From JAGVSZ01 sp019137045 (GTDB lineage: Bacteria > Pseudomonadota > Gammaproteobacteria > Burkholderiales > SG8-39), in contig JAXMFT010000008.1 of assembly GCA_046347635.1 (NCBI GenBank), positions 62,001 to 126,000 on the forward strand: a stretch of 64,000 nt of DNA, written 5' to 3'. The notes under the pieces were generated by a model. It was not told the DNA's origin, searched no databases, and was given only the letters and a program-made list of their open reading frames with translations. Position 1 is the first letter of the stretch; each line of letters starts with the position of its first letter. The position numbers were made by a program, and so were the translations under genes. Of this stretch, positions 34,397 to 42,946 are shown piece by piece.

Positions 34397-35317
34397 TCAG
34401 CTCCGCTTCACCGGGAAGAGCCCGCGCGGCCGCAGCGCGAGCACCACCGCCATGAGCAGGTAGATGAGCATCGAGGCGAGCGCCGGCCCGGCGGCCTGCG
34501 CGAGCGCGCGGTCGAGGAACTCGCGCAGCAGCGCCGGCAGGAACGCGCGCCCCACCGTGTCGACGACGCCGACCAGCAGCGCGCCGTAGAACGCGCCCCG
34601 GATCGAGCCGATGCCGCCGGTGACGATGGCGACCAGGGTCAGGATGAGGATCGACTCGCCCATCCCGGGCTGCACGGCGAAGATCGGCCCGGCCATGAGC
34701 CCGGCCAGCGCCGCGAGCGCCGCGCCGAGGCCGAAGACGAGGGTGTTGAGCAGCCGGATGTTGACGCCGAGCGCCGCCACCATCGGGCCGTTCGCCGCGC
34801 CCGCGCGGATCAGCATGCCGACGCGCGTGCGGTGGATGAGGACGTAGAGGGCGAGCCCGACCGCGAGCCCCACGGCGATGATGGCGAAGCGGTACGCGGG
34901 GTAGGGCAGGCCGAAGAGGTTCACGGTGCCGGCGAGCGCCGCCGGGACGTTCATGTAGACCGGCGCCGAACCCCAGACGAAGCGCACCGCCTCGTTGAAG
35001 ATGAGGATCAGCCCGAAGGTGGTCAGCACCTGGTCGAGGTGGTCGCGCGCGTAGAGCCGCGCGAGCGCCAGGCGCTCGACGGCGACGCCGAGCGCGAGCG
35101 TCGCCGCCACCGCGATGACCCCGGCCGCCAGGAACGAGCCGGTGGCGCGGAACGCGCTGGCGGCGAAGTACGCCCCGAGCATGTACAGCGAGCCGTGCGC
35201 GAGGTTGACGAAGTTCATGATGCCGAAGACGAGCGTGAGCCCGGACGACAGCAGGAACAGGAGGATGCCCAGCTGCAGGCCGTTCAGCAGCTGGGTGAAC
35301 AGCAGCGACGCGGTCAC
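34397..35317 (-). CDS. livH: LivH-type ABC permease (second importer)
   Basis: A 306-residue permease beginning FTQLLNGLQLGILLFLLSSG, with VFGIMNFVNLAHGSLYMLGAY (about 30-50), a hallmark of LivH, and the loop GGIGSIRGAFYGALLVG near 235. Starts 7 bp after the binding-protein gene. Membrane partner of LivM in the same operon. Confidence 0.93.
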   Translation of the reverse strand: MTASLLFTQLLNGLQLGILLFLLSSGLTLVFGIMNFVNLAHGSLYMLGAYFAASAFRATGSFLAAGVIAVAATLALGVAVERLALARLYARDHLDQVLTTFGLILIFNEAVRFVWGSAPVYMNVPAALAGTVNLFGLPYPAYRFAIIAVGLAVGLALYVLIHRTRVGMLIRAGAANGPMVAALGVNIRLLNTLVFGLGAALAALAGLMAGPIFAVQPGMGESILILTLVAIVTGGIGSIRGAFYGALLVGVVDTVGRAFLPALLREFLDRALAQAAGPALASMLIYLLMAVVLALRPRGLFPVKRS

Positions 35318-35324
35318 GAACCGG

Positions 35325-36488
35325 CTACTTGAGCGCGCATTCCTTGCTGTAGTTGTCCGCGTGATCCTTGAACACCGTGCCCTTGACGGCGAACGCGGCC
35401 TGGCCCGAGGCGTCCTTCACCACGTCGACGCGGTAGAAGTCGCGGATCGGGAACTGGTTGGTGTTGAAGCGGAACGGGCCGGTGACCGACTTGAAGTCGG
35501 CGGCCTTCAGCGCGGCGCGGAACGCCTCCTTGTTGGCGAGGCTGCCGTTGACCTTGCGCAGCGCGGAGTCGAGCAGCTGCGCCGCGTCGTAGCTCTGCGC
35601 GGCGTACCAGGAGGGGGTGCGCCCGTACTTCTTCCGGAAGTCCGCGACGAAGCGCTTGTTCTGCGGGTTGTCCAGGTCCGGGCTGTAGGGCGAGGCGGTG
35701 ATGGCGCCGATCGCGGCCTCCTTGAGGGCGGGCAGGGTCGTGCCGTCGATGGTCGCGGTCGAGAGCAGCGGAATCTTGCCGATCAGCCCGCTCTGCTGGT
35801 ACTGGCGCACGAAGTTGATGCCCATGCCGCCGGGATAGAAGACGTACACCGCGTCGGGCTTGGCGGCGACCGCCTGCGCGATCTCCGCCGCGTAGTCGGG
35901 CTGGTTCACCTGCGTGTACACCTCGTCGAGGACCTGGCCCTTGAAGTAGCGCTTGAAGCCGCTGACCGCGTCCTTGCCGGCCTGGTAGTTGGGCGCGAGC
36001 ACGTAGACGCGCTTGTAGCCGAGGTCGGTGGCGAGCTTGCCCATCGGCTCGTGCAGCGAATCGTTGTTCCACGAGGTGGAGAAGAAATAGGGGCTGCAGC
36101 CCTTCCCGGTGAGCGGCGTCGGGCCGGCGTTCGAGCCGATGAAGAAGATGCCGGCGTCCGTGATCGGCTTGTGGATCGCCATCATCACGTTCGAGAAGAT
36201 CACCCCGGTGACGATCTGCACCCGGTCCTTCTCGATCAGCTTGCGCGCGATCTGCACGCCGACCTCGGGCTTGAGCTGGTCGTCCTCCTTGATCACCTCC
36301 ACCGTCTCGCCGCCGAGCTTGCCCCCCGCGTGGTCGATGCCGAGCATGAAGGCGTCGTACAGGTCCTGCCCGAGGGCGGCGCCGGGGCCCGAGAACGTGG
36401 CGATGAACCCGATCTTGATCTCGCCCGCCGCGGGCGCCGCCGCGAGCGCGATGGCCAGCGCGGCGGCGAGTGAGAGCGCTCTCTTCAT
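35325..36488 (-). CDS. Branched-chain-type ABC transporter substrate-binding protein (second importer)
   Basis: A 387-residue LivK-family binding protein with a Sec signal (KRALSLAAALAIALAAAPAAG, cleavage near 21), then IKIGFIATFSGPGAALGQD. The ligand pocket Ser/Thr region FIGSNAGPTPL and the WNNDSLHEPMG stretch are typical of aromatic-acid-binding members. Located 10 bp after the alpha/beta hydrolase gene and before livHMGF, so its ligand may be an ester or amide hydrolysed inside the cell. Confidence 0.9.
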   Translation of the reverse strand: MKRALSLAAALAIALAAAPAAGEIKIGFIATFSGPGAALGQDLYDAFMLGIDHAGGKLGGETVEVIKEDDQLKPEVGVQIARKLIEKDRVQIVTGVIFSNVMMAIHKPITDAGIFFIGSNAGPTPLTGKGCSPYFFSTSWNNDSLHEPMGKLATDLGYKRVYVLAPNYQAGKDAVSGFKRYFKGQVLDEVYTQVNQPDYAAEIAQAVAAKPDAVYVFYPGGMGINFVRQYQQSGLIGKIPLLSTATIDGTTLPALKEAAIGAITASPYSPDLDNPQNKRFVADFRKKYGRTPSWYAAQSYDAAQLLDSALRKVNGSLANKEAFRAALKAADFKSVTGPFRFNTNQFPIRDFYRVDVVKDASGQAAFAVKGTVFKDHADNYSKECALK

Positions 36489-36498
36489 GCTGTTCCTC

Positions 36499-37347
36499 CT
36501 ATGGTGGATTCAGTCCCATCTGCGCCAGCGCGAGCCCTCCGAGCCGCGAGCCCGCGTCGGCGAGATCCAGGATCACGTCGTAGTGGTTGCGGCCGGGGAT
36601 CTCGATCCCCGCGCTGCCGCAGGCCGAAGCGTACTCCAGATTCTGCCGCTTCCATTCGCCGGTCTCGACTTCCCCCCACACGACGGCGAGCGCGGCGCCG
36701 GGCCGCGGCGGCAGGAAGAGCGGGCTGTTGCGCCGGGCCATGGCCGCGTCGAGACGCAGCGTGTCGTTGATCGAGCAGCGGAGGAGCGGCTCGAGGTCGA
36801 AGATCCCGCTCACCGCGCATCCGCCCTTGACCGCGTCGCGCGGCAGGCCGAACCCGGCCTGCCAGCCGTCCGCGAGCAGCATGGCGACCAGGTGTCCGCC
36901 CGCCGAGGTGCCCGAGACGTGGATGCGCTCCGGGTCGCCGCCGAGCCGGCGCGCGTTGCGGTACAGCCAGGCGATCGCGCTGCGGCACTGGCGCACGATC
37001 TCGTCGAGGCTCGCCGCGGGCGCGAGCGCGTAATTCAGCGCCACGAAGCAGGCGCCGCGCTGCACGAAGGCGGGAGCGGGGAACGCCGACTCGTCCTTGC
37101 TGAGCAGGCGCCAGTAACCGCCGTGGATGAAGACGTGCACCGGCGCCGCGGGCGCGGCGGCCGGGAAGAAATCGAGCACCTCGTCCGCGCTCGCGCCGTA
37201 GGCGAGGTCGCGCTCCACCGCGAGCGCGGCGCGCGCCGCAGCGCTCAGCTCGGCGTAGCGATCGAGGTAGGGCTGCAGCTCGGGAACCAGCAGGCGCGGC
37301 GAGTACTCGCGCTCGAGCGCCTCCGGCGACAGCTCGCGCCAGCTCAT
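36499..37347 (-). CDS. Alpha/beta hydrolase, arylformamidase-like
   Basis: A 282-residue alpha/beta hydrolase of the carboxylesterase/arylformamidase group. Oxyanion motif HGGYW is near 74-78, nucleophile elbow GTSAGGH near 145-151, and a late His in GRNHYDVILDL. The eukaryotic-type kynurenine formamidase (KFA) shares HGGYW and short length. ATG at 37347 chosen; upstream codons are low-complexity. First gene of the second importer operon. With 3-hydroxyanthranilate dioxygenase 2 kb away, formyl-anthranilate or formylkynurenine hydrolysis is possible but unproven. Confidence 0.8.
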   Translation of the reverse strand: MSWRELSPEALEREYSPRLLVPELQPYLDRYAELSAAARAALAVERDLAYGASADEVLDFFPAAAPAAPVHVFIHGGYWRLLSKDESAFPAPAFVQRGACFVALNYALAPAASLDEIVRQCRSAIAWLYRNARRLGGDPERIHVSGTSAGGHLVAMLLADGWQAGFGLPRDAVKGGCAVSGIFDLEPLLRCSINDTLRLDAAMARRNSPLFLPPRPGAALAVVWGEVETGEWKRQNLEYASACGSAGIEIPGRNHYDVILDLADAGSRLGGLALAQMGLNPP

Positions 37348-37696
37348 GCGCCGGTTCCGGGCGGGTCGACGCGCGGCGCGCGCGCGAGCCGGCCGGTGAT
37401 ATCGGCGTGCGGCACGCGCGAGCGCGTCCGGGACGCCGCGAGTGCCATCTCGAGCCGGGGCACGGGGCAGGTCCTCATTGCGGGCATGATAATTCAGGGC
37501 GGCGAGTCTCCCCGGGTAGCACCGGGGCCCGGGCGTCCGCGGCAATCGGGGCGCGCGTGTCCGTCACGTCGCGCCCGCTTCCGCTCCCCGCGCGCACTCG
37601 AGAGCGACCGGGTGGCGCCTGCGCCCGCCGTGAAGCGGCGAATCGGGTCCATGCAAGAATGCGCGCCAGACGACACGCATCCCGCGGAGGTCATTC
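37348..37696. other. 349 bp divergent intergenic region
   Basis: No gene is supported here. It contains a small GC hairpin (37510-37515 with 37522-37527, CCCCGG/CCGGGG) and scattered AT-richer spots (ATGATAATT near 37487) that could be promoter elements, but no convincing -35/-10 pair was found. Confidence 0.4.
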
Positions 37697-38542
37697 ATGG
37701 TCAGGGTGGCGCTGGCCCAGTTCAGCGGCAGCATCGACAAGGCGCGCAACCTCGAGAAGGCCGAGCGCATGGCCTACGAGGCCGCGGGCAACGGGGCGAA
37801 GATCATCGGCTTCCCCGAGCTGTGCACGACGGTCTACATGGCCTTCGAGAACGACGCGCGGCACTTCGCCAGCGCCGAAGAGGTGCCCGGCCCGTCGGTG
37901 AACCGCATGGCGCGGGTCGCGCGCGAGACGGGCACGGTGGTGGTGTTTCCCCTCTTCGAGCGCGCTGCCGGCGGCCACTACAACGCGGCGGTGGTGCTCG
38001 GCCCCGACGGGCGCATCATCGGCAAGTATCGCAAGTCGAGCATCCCCACCACCGAGCTCATCCCCGGCGGCTCCGAGCAGTTCTACTTCAAGCCCGGCGA
38101 CCTCGGGTATCCGGTGTTCGAGACGCCGTTCGGCCTGCGCATCGGGATCATCATCTGCTACGAGCGCAACCTCGCCGAGCCCGCGCGCTGCATCGGGCTC
38201 AACGGCGCGGACCTGCTCTTCGTGCCGGTCGCCACGGTCGCGGTGACGCGGCCCTGGTGGGAGGTGCTCCTGCGCGCGCACGCCATCCAGAACCTGTACT
38301 ACGTGGCCGCCTGCAACAAGGTGGGCTACGACGCCGGCGGTGCTCCGGGCGAGCCCTATTACGGCCTGAGCATGGTCATCGACCCGATGGGGCGGGTGCT
38401 GGCCCAGGCGAGCGAAACCGCGGAGCAGATCGTCTACGCGGATCTCGACCCCGCGGTCGTCCGCGCGGCGCGGAGGAAGTGGACGTTCTACGAGGATCGG
38501 CGCCCGGAGCTCTACGCCGCGATCGCCGCGGCGAAGCCGTAG
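37697..38542 (+). CDS. Nitrilase-superfamily carbon-nitrogen hydrolase (N-carbamoyl-amine amidase type)
   Basis: A 281-residue nitrilase-superfamily amidase. The Glu-Lys-Cys triad is complete: E41 in GFPELC, K113 in KYRKSSIP and C154 in IIICYERNL. The sequence pattern (GGSEQFYFKPGDLGYPVFET, RAHAIQNLYYVAACNKVG) is closest to N-carbamoylputrescine amidase and beta-ureidopropionase, which hydrolyse N-carbamoyl groups. Monocistronic on the plus strand, with GGAGG before the ATG. Several other ureide/amide hydrolases in the window suggest shared nitrogen-scavenging physiology. Confidence 0.86.
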   Translation: MVRVALAQFSGSIDKARNLEKAERMAYEAAGNGAKIIGFPELCTTVYMAFENDARHFASAEEVPGPSVNRMARVARETGTVVVFPLFERAAGGHYNAAVVLGPDGRIIGKYRKSSIPTTELIPGGSEQFYFKPGDLGYPVFETPFGLRIGIIICYERNLAEPARCIGLNGADLLFVPVATVAVTRPWWEVLLRAHAIQNLYYVAACNKVGYDAGGAPGEPYYGLSMVIDPMGRVLAQASETAEQIVYADLDPAVVRAARRKWTFYEDRRPELYAAIAAAKP

Positions 38543-38585
38543 CACCCCCGCGCCCGCGCGGCACGCCGCGAGCGGCGACGCGCCC

Positions 38586-38990
38586 TCAGACGAACGTCGC
38601 GACGCAGTCGATCTCCACGTTCACCCCCTTGCGATGGGGCGTGCCGCCGATGCAGGTGCGCGTGACCTTTTCGCCCGCCATGAAGTCGCGGAAGGCCTCG
38701 TTGAACGCCGGGAAGTCCTCGGTGTTGCGCAGCACGACGCGCATGTTCACGACCTGGGCCAGCGTGAGGCCGGCCGCCGCGAGGATGCTCTGCAGGTTGG
38801 CGAGCGTCTGCCGGGTCTGTGCGCGGATGTCGGGCGAGACGACCTCGCGCGTCGCGGGGTCGAGCGGTCCCTGACCCGAGACGAAGAGCAGGTCGCCGGC
38901 CCGGATCGCCTGCGCGAGCGGCGAAGGCGTGGACGGGTCGGTGAACCCGGTGGTCGGCGCGCGCGCGGAGGTGATGATCTGCTTGGGCAT
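38586..38990 (-). CDS. RidA-family deaminase
   Basis: A 134-residue YjgF/YER057c/RidA-family protein (FVSGQGPLDP, NLQSILAAAGLTLAQVV, with Arg and Glu at the usual C-terminal active-site region FTRTCIGGTPHR..VEIDCVA). Family members deaminate 2-aminoacrylate or, in aminophenol and 3-hydroxyanthranilate pathways, 2-aminomuconate. Lying 25 bp downstream of a 3-hydroxyanthranilate dioxygenase gene on the same strand, the aminomuconate deaminase role is attractive. The generic RidA Arg usually in GNVAR-like motifs is not exactly matched, so the substrate is open. Confidence 0.85.
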   Translation of the reverse strand: MPKQIITSARAPTTGFTDPSTPSPLAQAIRAGDLLFVSGQGPLDPATREVVSPDIRAQTRQTLANLQSILAAAGLTLAQVVNMRVVLRNTEDFPAFNEAFRDFMAGEKVTRTCIGGTPHRKGVNVEIDCVATFV

Positions 38991-39015
38991 GGTGGGCTCG
39001 CTCGGGCTTCCCCCG

Positions 39016-39528
39016 TCACGCCGGGCGTTGCGCGACGTGACCGCACTTGCCGCAGGTGCGCTTCTCCGCGCTCGAATAGAACTCCTCGTAGACGCGCGAC
39101 ACCGGATCCTCGTTGTAGTCGGGCACCTTGCGCACCGCCTGGTAGAGCGGCGTGCGGCACTTCTCGCAGTACCAGTCGAAGCGGTCGAGCTCCTCGGGGC
39201 GGCGCTTGCGCTCGAGCACGAGCAGGAACGCGTCCGGCGAGAAGCGCGGCGAGTGCGGGACGCCGGCCGGGCAGTGCATGATCTCGCCCTCGCGCAGCAC
39301 GAGGATCTTCTCCTCGCCGCCGGGCGTGAGGTAGTGCAGGTTCATCGTGCCGCTGATCATGTACATCACCTCGTCGCTCGGGTCGTTGTGGAACTCGCTG
39401 CGGCCCTTGCGCCCGCGCGCGACGAAGGCGATGGTGTCGGGCGTCTGCCACAGGATGCGCACCGGCTTCACCGCGCCGCGCACGCTCTCGGAAATCTCCT
39501 TCAGGCTGAGCGCCTCGAGCTCTTCCAT
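39016..39528 (-). CDS. 3-hydroxyanthranilate 3,4-dioxygenase
   Basis: A 170-residue cupin. Iron ligands H47, E53 and H92 (SEFHNDPSDEV, GVPHSP) and substrate-binding R43, R95 and E106 correspond to the 3-HAO residues of Cupriavidus. A C-terminal rubredoxin-like site has C121/C124 (WYCEKC) and C159/C162 (CGKC), as in bacterial 3-HAO. It opens 3-hydroxyanthranilate to 2-amino-3-carboxymuconate semialdehyde. Followed by a RidA gene. No ACMS decarboxylase is adjacent, so the pathway is incomplete here or the true substrate differs. Confidence 0.9.
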   Translation of the reverse strand: MEELEALSLKEISESVRGAVKPVRILWQTPDTIAFVARGRKGRSEFHNDPSDEVMYMISGTMNLHYLTPGGEEKILVLREGEIMHCPAGVPHSPRFSPDAFLLVLERKRRPEELDRFDWYCEKCRTPLYQAVRKVPDYNEDPVSRVYEEFYSSAEKRTCGKCGHVAQRPA

Positions 39529-39628
39529 GGTGTCTTCCTCCGCAACGAGCGGACGATGGTCCCACCGACCGCCGGGGCGCGCAAGCGCCCGCTCGCCCGC
39601 GGCGAGGGCGGCGCCGCCGGCGCCGTCC

Positions 39629-40255
39629 TCACGCGCGCCAGGCCGCGAGGACGTCGGCCGCAGCGCAGACGTCGCCGAAGAGGAAGCGCACGTTGTCGAG
39701 CGTGGCCCGGTGCAGGGCCGGGGTGTGCGAGCCGACCGCGTCCTCCGGCACGACGCAGAAGTAGCCGAGCGAGTGCGCGTCGCGCAGCGTCGACTCGACG
39801 CAGACCTGCGTCTGCACGCCGCTGAACACCAGCGTGCGCCGGCCGAGCGCCGCGAGTCGCCGCTCGAGGTCGGTGCCGGAGAAGCCGCTGTAGGTGTGCT
39901 TGGTGACGACCGCCTCGTCGCCGGCGGGGGCGGCGGCGAACCAGTCCGCGCCCCAGGTGCCCGGCGCGCAGCAGGTCGCGCTGATGCCGCGCGCCGCGAG
40001 CTTGACCTTCATCGAGTCCGGAATGCGCGCGCGCGAGTAGTCCGCGCGCAGCCACACGACCGGGACGGCGGCCGCGCGCGCCGCGGCCAGCAGGCGGTCG
40101 ATGGCCGCGGCGACCGCGGCCGCGGCGGACACGTCCTTGCCCATGACGCGGTCGACGTACCCGCCCGGCGCGCAGAAGTCGTTCTGCATGTCGACCACGA
40201 CGAGCGCGCTCGAGCGCGGCGCGAGCTTCTCGCTCAGCGTGAGGGGCAGCGTCAC
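39629..40255 (-). CDS. Isochorismatase-family cysteine hydrolase
   Basis: A 208-residue cysteine hydrolase with triad D22 (VVDMQNDF), K119 (VTKHTYSGF) and C152 (SGVQTQVCVES). The WLRADYSRARIPDSM and HTYSGFSGTDLERRLAALG stretches resemble peroxyureidoacrylate/ureidoacrylate amidase and biuret-hydrolase-like groups. I start at GTG 40255 since the upstream reading is low-complexity. Same strand as the 3-HAO and RidA genes (100 bp upstream of 3-HAO), divergent from the LigAB-like pair. Probably an amide- or carbamate-cleaving step in the same pathway. Confidence 0.82.
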   Translation of the reverse strand: MTLPLTLSEKLAPRSSALVVVDMQNDFCAPGGYVDRVMGKDVSAAAAVAAAIDRLLAAARAAAVPVVWLRADYSRARIPDSMKVKLAARGISATCCAPGTWGADWFAAAPAGDEAVVTKHTYSGFSGTDLERRLAALGRRTLVFSGVQTQVCVESTLRDAHSLGYFCVVPEDAVGSHTPALHRATLDNVRFLFGDVCAAADVLAAWRA

Positions 40256-40464
40256 CGGAGGTCGCGTCGTCGGTCGGTCTTCTCGCGTTCGATCGTAGGT
40301 TCCCGGCGCGAGCGGTGTCAAGGCGCTGCGCCGAGCCTGCGCGCCGGAGCGGGACCGCGGTACGATCGGGGCCGACCGGCCGCGCGGCGGAGCCGCGGCG
40401 CCGGTCGCCGCGCGCGGGAGCACGCCGCCGCGCGCGGAAGCGCAAGCGCGAGGGAGCAAGCCGC

Positions 40465-40767
40465 ATGAGCATTCTGGACACCGACAGGACGCTGCCCGCC
40501 AACAAGTTGATCTTCGAGGTGCGCCGCGACGCCGCGCTGCGCGCGCGCTTCCGCACCGACCTCGAGGGCCTGATGCGCGACTACGGCCTGTCGGAGGCGG
40601 AGCGGACGGCGCTGCGCCAGGCCGACATCCGGCGCCTGGGCGAGCTCGGGGTGCACCCGTACTTCCTGCCGCAGGTGACGCGTCTCTTCAAGGGCGCCGG
40701 GTACAACCACAACGAGAGCGAGGCGGCGCAGCTGTACGCCGACAAGATGCTGAAGGAGAGGGCCTGA
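40465..40767 (+). CDS. LigA-like alpha subunit of a class III extradiol dioxygenase
   Basis: A 100-residue helical protein of the aromatic-ring-opening dioxygenase LigA family (NKLIFEVRRDAALRARFRTD, LMRDYGLSEAERTALRQADI, LGVHPYFLPQVTRLF). In protocatechuate 4,5-dioxygenase the alpha subunit covers the active site of the catalytic beta subunit. The beta-subunit gene follows 1 bp later, confirming the pairing. The divergent 209 bp upstream presumably holds its promoter. Confidence 0.86.
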   Translation: MSILDTDRTLPANKLIFEVRRDAALRARFRTDLEGLMRDYGLSEAERTALRQADIRRLGELGVHPYFLPQVTRLFKGAGYNHNESEAAQLYADKMLKERA

Positions 40768-40768
40768 C

Positions 40769-41605
40769 ATGGGCACGATCGTCTCCGTCATCGCGCTGGC
40801 GCATGCGCCGGGCGCGACCGGCTGGCTCGACAAGGCGCCGCAGCACGAGCAGGACGCGCTGCGCGCCGGCTACGCCGCGATGGGCGAGCGCCTGCGCGCC
40901 GCGCGGCCGGACGTGATCGTCGGCGTGGCGAACGACCACCTGCTCAACTTCCCGATGGAGAGCATCCCGGACTGGTGCGTGGGCACCGCCGCGCGCTGGC
41001 GCGGGCCGGCGGAGTGGTTCCGCGACTGGGTGAACATCGCGCCCTACGAGGTCGCGGGCGAGCGCGAGCTGGCGCGGCACATCGTGCGGCACGCGGGCCG
41101 CAGCGGCTTCAATCTCGCCTTCTCCGACCGGCTGGAGTTCGACGACAACTGGTCGGTGCCGCTCAAGTTCCTCACGCCCGACTACGGCGTGCCGCTCGTC
41201 CCGATCCACATGAACTGCGTGGTGCCGCCGCTGCCGCAGCCGCAGCGCTGCTACGAGTTCGGCACGGTGCTCGCGGACGCGGTGCGCGCCTGGCCCGCGC
41301 AGGCGCGCGTCGCGATCATGGCCACCGGCGGCCTCTCGCACGACCCCGGCGGTCCGCGCTATTTCGCCGTCGACGAGAAGTTCGACCGCTGGTTCCTGGA
41401 GCTCCTCGGCACCGGCGACGCGCAGCGCGTGCTGCGCGAGCTGACGATCGAGAAGATGATCGCCGCCGGCGACGGCGGCACCGTCGAGCTCCTCGCCTGG
41501 ATCGTCGCGCTGGGCGCCGCGGGCGGGCGCGCCGCGCAGACCGACTTCTACGTCCCGTCGGTGCCGCTGCGCTGCGGCATGGGCGGGGTCAGCTGGGCGG
41601 TCTGA
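40769..41605 (+). CDS. LigB-type class III extradiol ring-cleavage dioxygenase, catalytic subunit
   Basis: A 278-residue LigB-superfamily enzyme. Fe(II) ligand positions H12 (LAHAPG), H57 (ANDHLLNF) and a Glu near 235-245 (GGTVELLAW), plus catalytic H191 (ATGGLSHDPGG), match LigB of Sphingobium. Probably a protocatechuate- or gallate-like 4,5-dioxygenase together with the LigA-like subunit. No downstream ligC/I/J genes are in the window, so the ring-cleavage product must be processed elsewhere or differs from standard PCA 4,5-cleavage. Confidence 0.88.
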   Translation: MGTIVSVIALAHAPGATGWLDKAPQHEQDALRAGYAAMGERLRAARPDVIVGVANDHLLNFPMESIPDWCVGTAARWRGPAEWFRDWVNIAPYEVAGERELARHIVRHAGRSGFNLAFSDRLEFDDNWSVPLKFLTPDYGVPLVPIHMNCVVPPLPQPQRCYEFGTVLADAVRAWPAQARVAIMATGGLSHDPGGPRYFAVDEKFDRWFLELLGTGDAQRVLRELTIEKMIAAGDGGTVELLAWIVALGAAGGRAAQTDFYVPSVPLRCGMGGVSWAV

Positions 41606-41671
41606 CCGGGCCGGGGACCCCCGCAGCGGGAGAAGGTGCGGCGCCGGCACGCGCGGTGCGCGGCGCCGCGC

Positions 41672-42940
41672 TCACACGGCGCTCACCGCCTCGTAGAGGA
41701 GCTCCGTGGCCAGCATGAAGTCGTCGAGCCGCATGCCCTCGTCCGGGTTGTGCGAGCCGTGCTGGTTGCGGACGAAGACCATCGCCGACGGCACCCCGGC
41801 GTTGGCGAACAGCGCCGCGTCGTGCCCGGCGCCGCTCGGGATGCGCATGTAGCTCAGCCCGCGCGCGGCGCAGGCGCCGGCGAGCGCGTCCACCAGCGCG
41901 CGGTCCATCGTGGCCGGCGCGGAGAAGATCGGCGGGTCGAACTCGAACTGCACCCCGCGCGCCGCGCTGATCGAGTCGCACTCGGCCACGATCGCCTGCC
42001 GGAACCCCTCCAGGGTCGCCTGCGACTGGCTGCGCGCCTCGAGGCTGAACCAGACCTCGCCGGGGATGATCGACGGCGCGTGCGTGTCGGCGTTGGTGTG
42101 GAGCACGCCGCTCGTGACGACCAGGTCGTGGCCGCCCTGCATCCACTCGTCCCAGGCCTCCTCGACGCGCGAGAGCAGGTCGGCGACGGCGAACACCGCG
42201 TCCTGGCGCATGCGCTTCGGCACCGCGCCCGAGTGGCCGGCGGTCCCCGCGCAGCGAATGGCGCGATGGCGGAAGTTGCCGCGGATCCCGGTGACGATCC
42301 CGACCGGGCGGCCGGCGTCCTCGAGCACCGGCCCCTGCTCGATGTGCACCTCGAAGTAGGCGGCGATCGAGCGCGGATCGACGAGCGGCTCGCCGCGGGT
42401 CAGGCGCTGCGGATCCGCACCCGCCGCGCGCATGTAGAACATGAGCGGATAGCCGGTGTCGCGGTGCTTGAGCGCGAGGTCCTGCTCGGTCAGCTTGCCG
42501 AGCAGCGCCGCCGAGCCGAGGTAGGGCTTCCCGAACCACGCGCTCTCCTCGCCGCGGAAGGCCACCGTGGCGAACGGGCGCCCGGGCGTCGCGCCCTCGC
42601 GCCGCATCCGGATGGCGCACACGAGACCCGCGACGATCCCGGCGAGGCCGTCGTAGTTGCCGCCCTTCGGCACCGAGTCGGCGTGCGAGCCGGTGACGAC
42701 GCGCGGCCGGTCCGGGGCGCCGCCGGCCACCGTCATCCAGAGGTTGCCGGCGGCGTCATAGGCGGTCTCGATCCCCTCGCTCCGCGCGGTCCGCTCGAGG
42801 TAGGCGAGCACCCCGGTCTCCACGTCGCTGTAGGAGGGGCGCGTGACGCCGCGGCCGTCGCGGCTGAGCGAGCGCACGTGCGCGAAGAGCGACTCGGCGA
42901 GCGCGGCGTAGCCGGCGTCGAAGGGCGCGAGGCTGCCCAC
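41672..42940 (-). CDS. M20-family Zn-dependent ureido/N-carbamoyl amino-acid hydrolase
   Basis: A 422-residue M20 amidase of the AllC/HyuC/ureidosuccinase group, with metal ligands H86 (GSHADSVPKGG), D97 (NYDGLAG), E131/E132 (RGEESAWF), H199 (EVHIEQGP) and a C-terminal His in NQHGSHNPDEG. Hydrolysis of an N-carbamoyl amino acid is expected. It is the last gene of the TRAP-pyrK-pyrD operon, only 6 bp after pyrD. Beside a dihydroorotate dehydrogenase, N-carbamoyl-aspartate (ureidosuccinate) is the most natural substrate. Confidence 0.85.
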   Translation of the reverse strand: MGSLAPFDAGYAALAESLFAHVRSLSRDGRGVTRPSYSDVETGVLAYLERTARSEGIETAYDAAGNLWMTVAGGAPDRPRVVTGSHADSVPKGGNYDGLAGIVAGLVCAIRMRREGATPGRPFATVAFRGEESAWFGKPYLGSAALLGKLTEQDLALKHRDTGYPLMFYMRAAGADPQRLTRGEPLVDPRSIAAYFEVHIEQGPVLEDAGRPVGIVTGIRGNFRHRAIRCAGTAGHSGAVPKRMRQDAVFAVADLLSRVEEAWDEWMQGGHDLVVTSGVLHTNADTHAPSIIPGEVWFSLEARSQSQATLEGFRQAIVAECDSISAARGVQFEFDPPIFSAPATMDRALVDALAGACAARGLSYMRIPSGAGHDAALFANAGVPSAMVFVRNQHGSHNPDEGMRLDDFMLATELLYEAVSAV

Positions 42941-42946
42941 CCGGGC

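Noticed and set aside
37348..37545. N-terminal extension of the alpha/beta hydrolase
   Set aside because: The extra 66 codons are Arg/Ala/Pro-rich and have no hydrolase-fold character.
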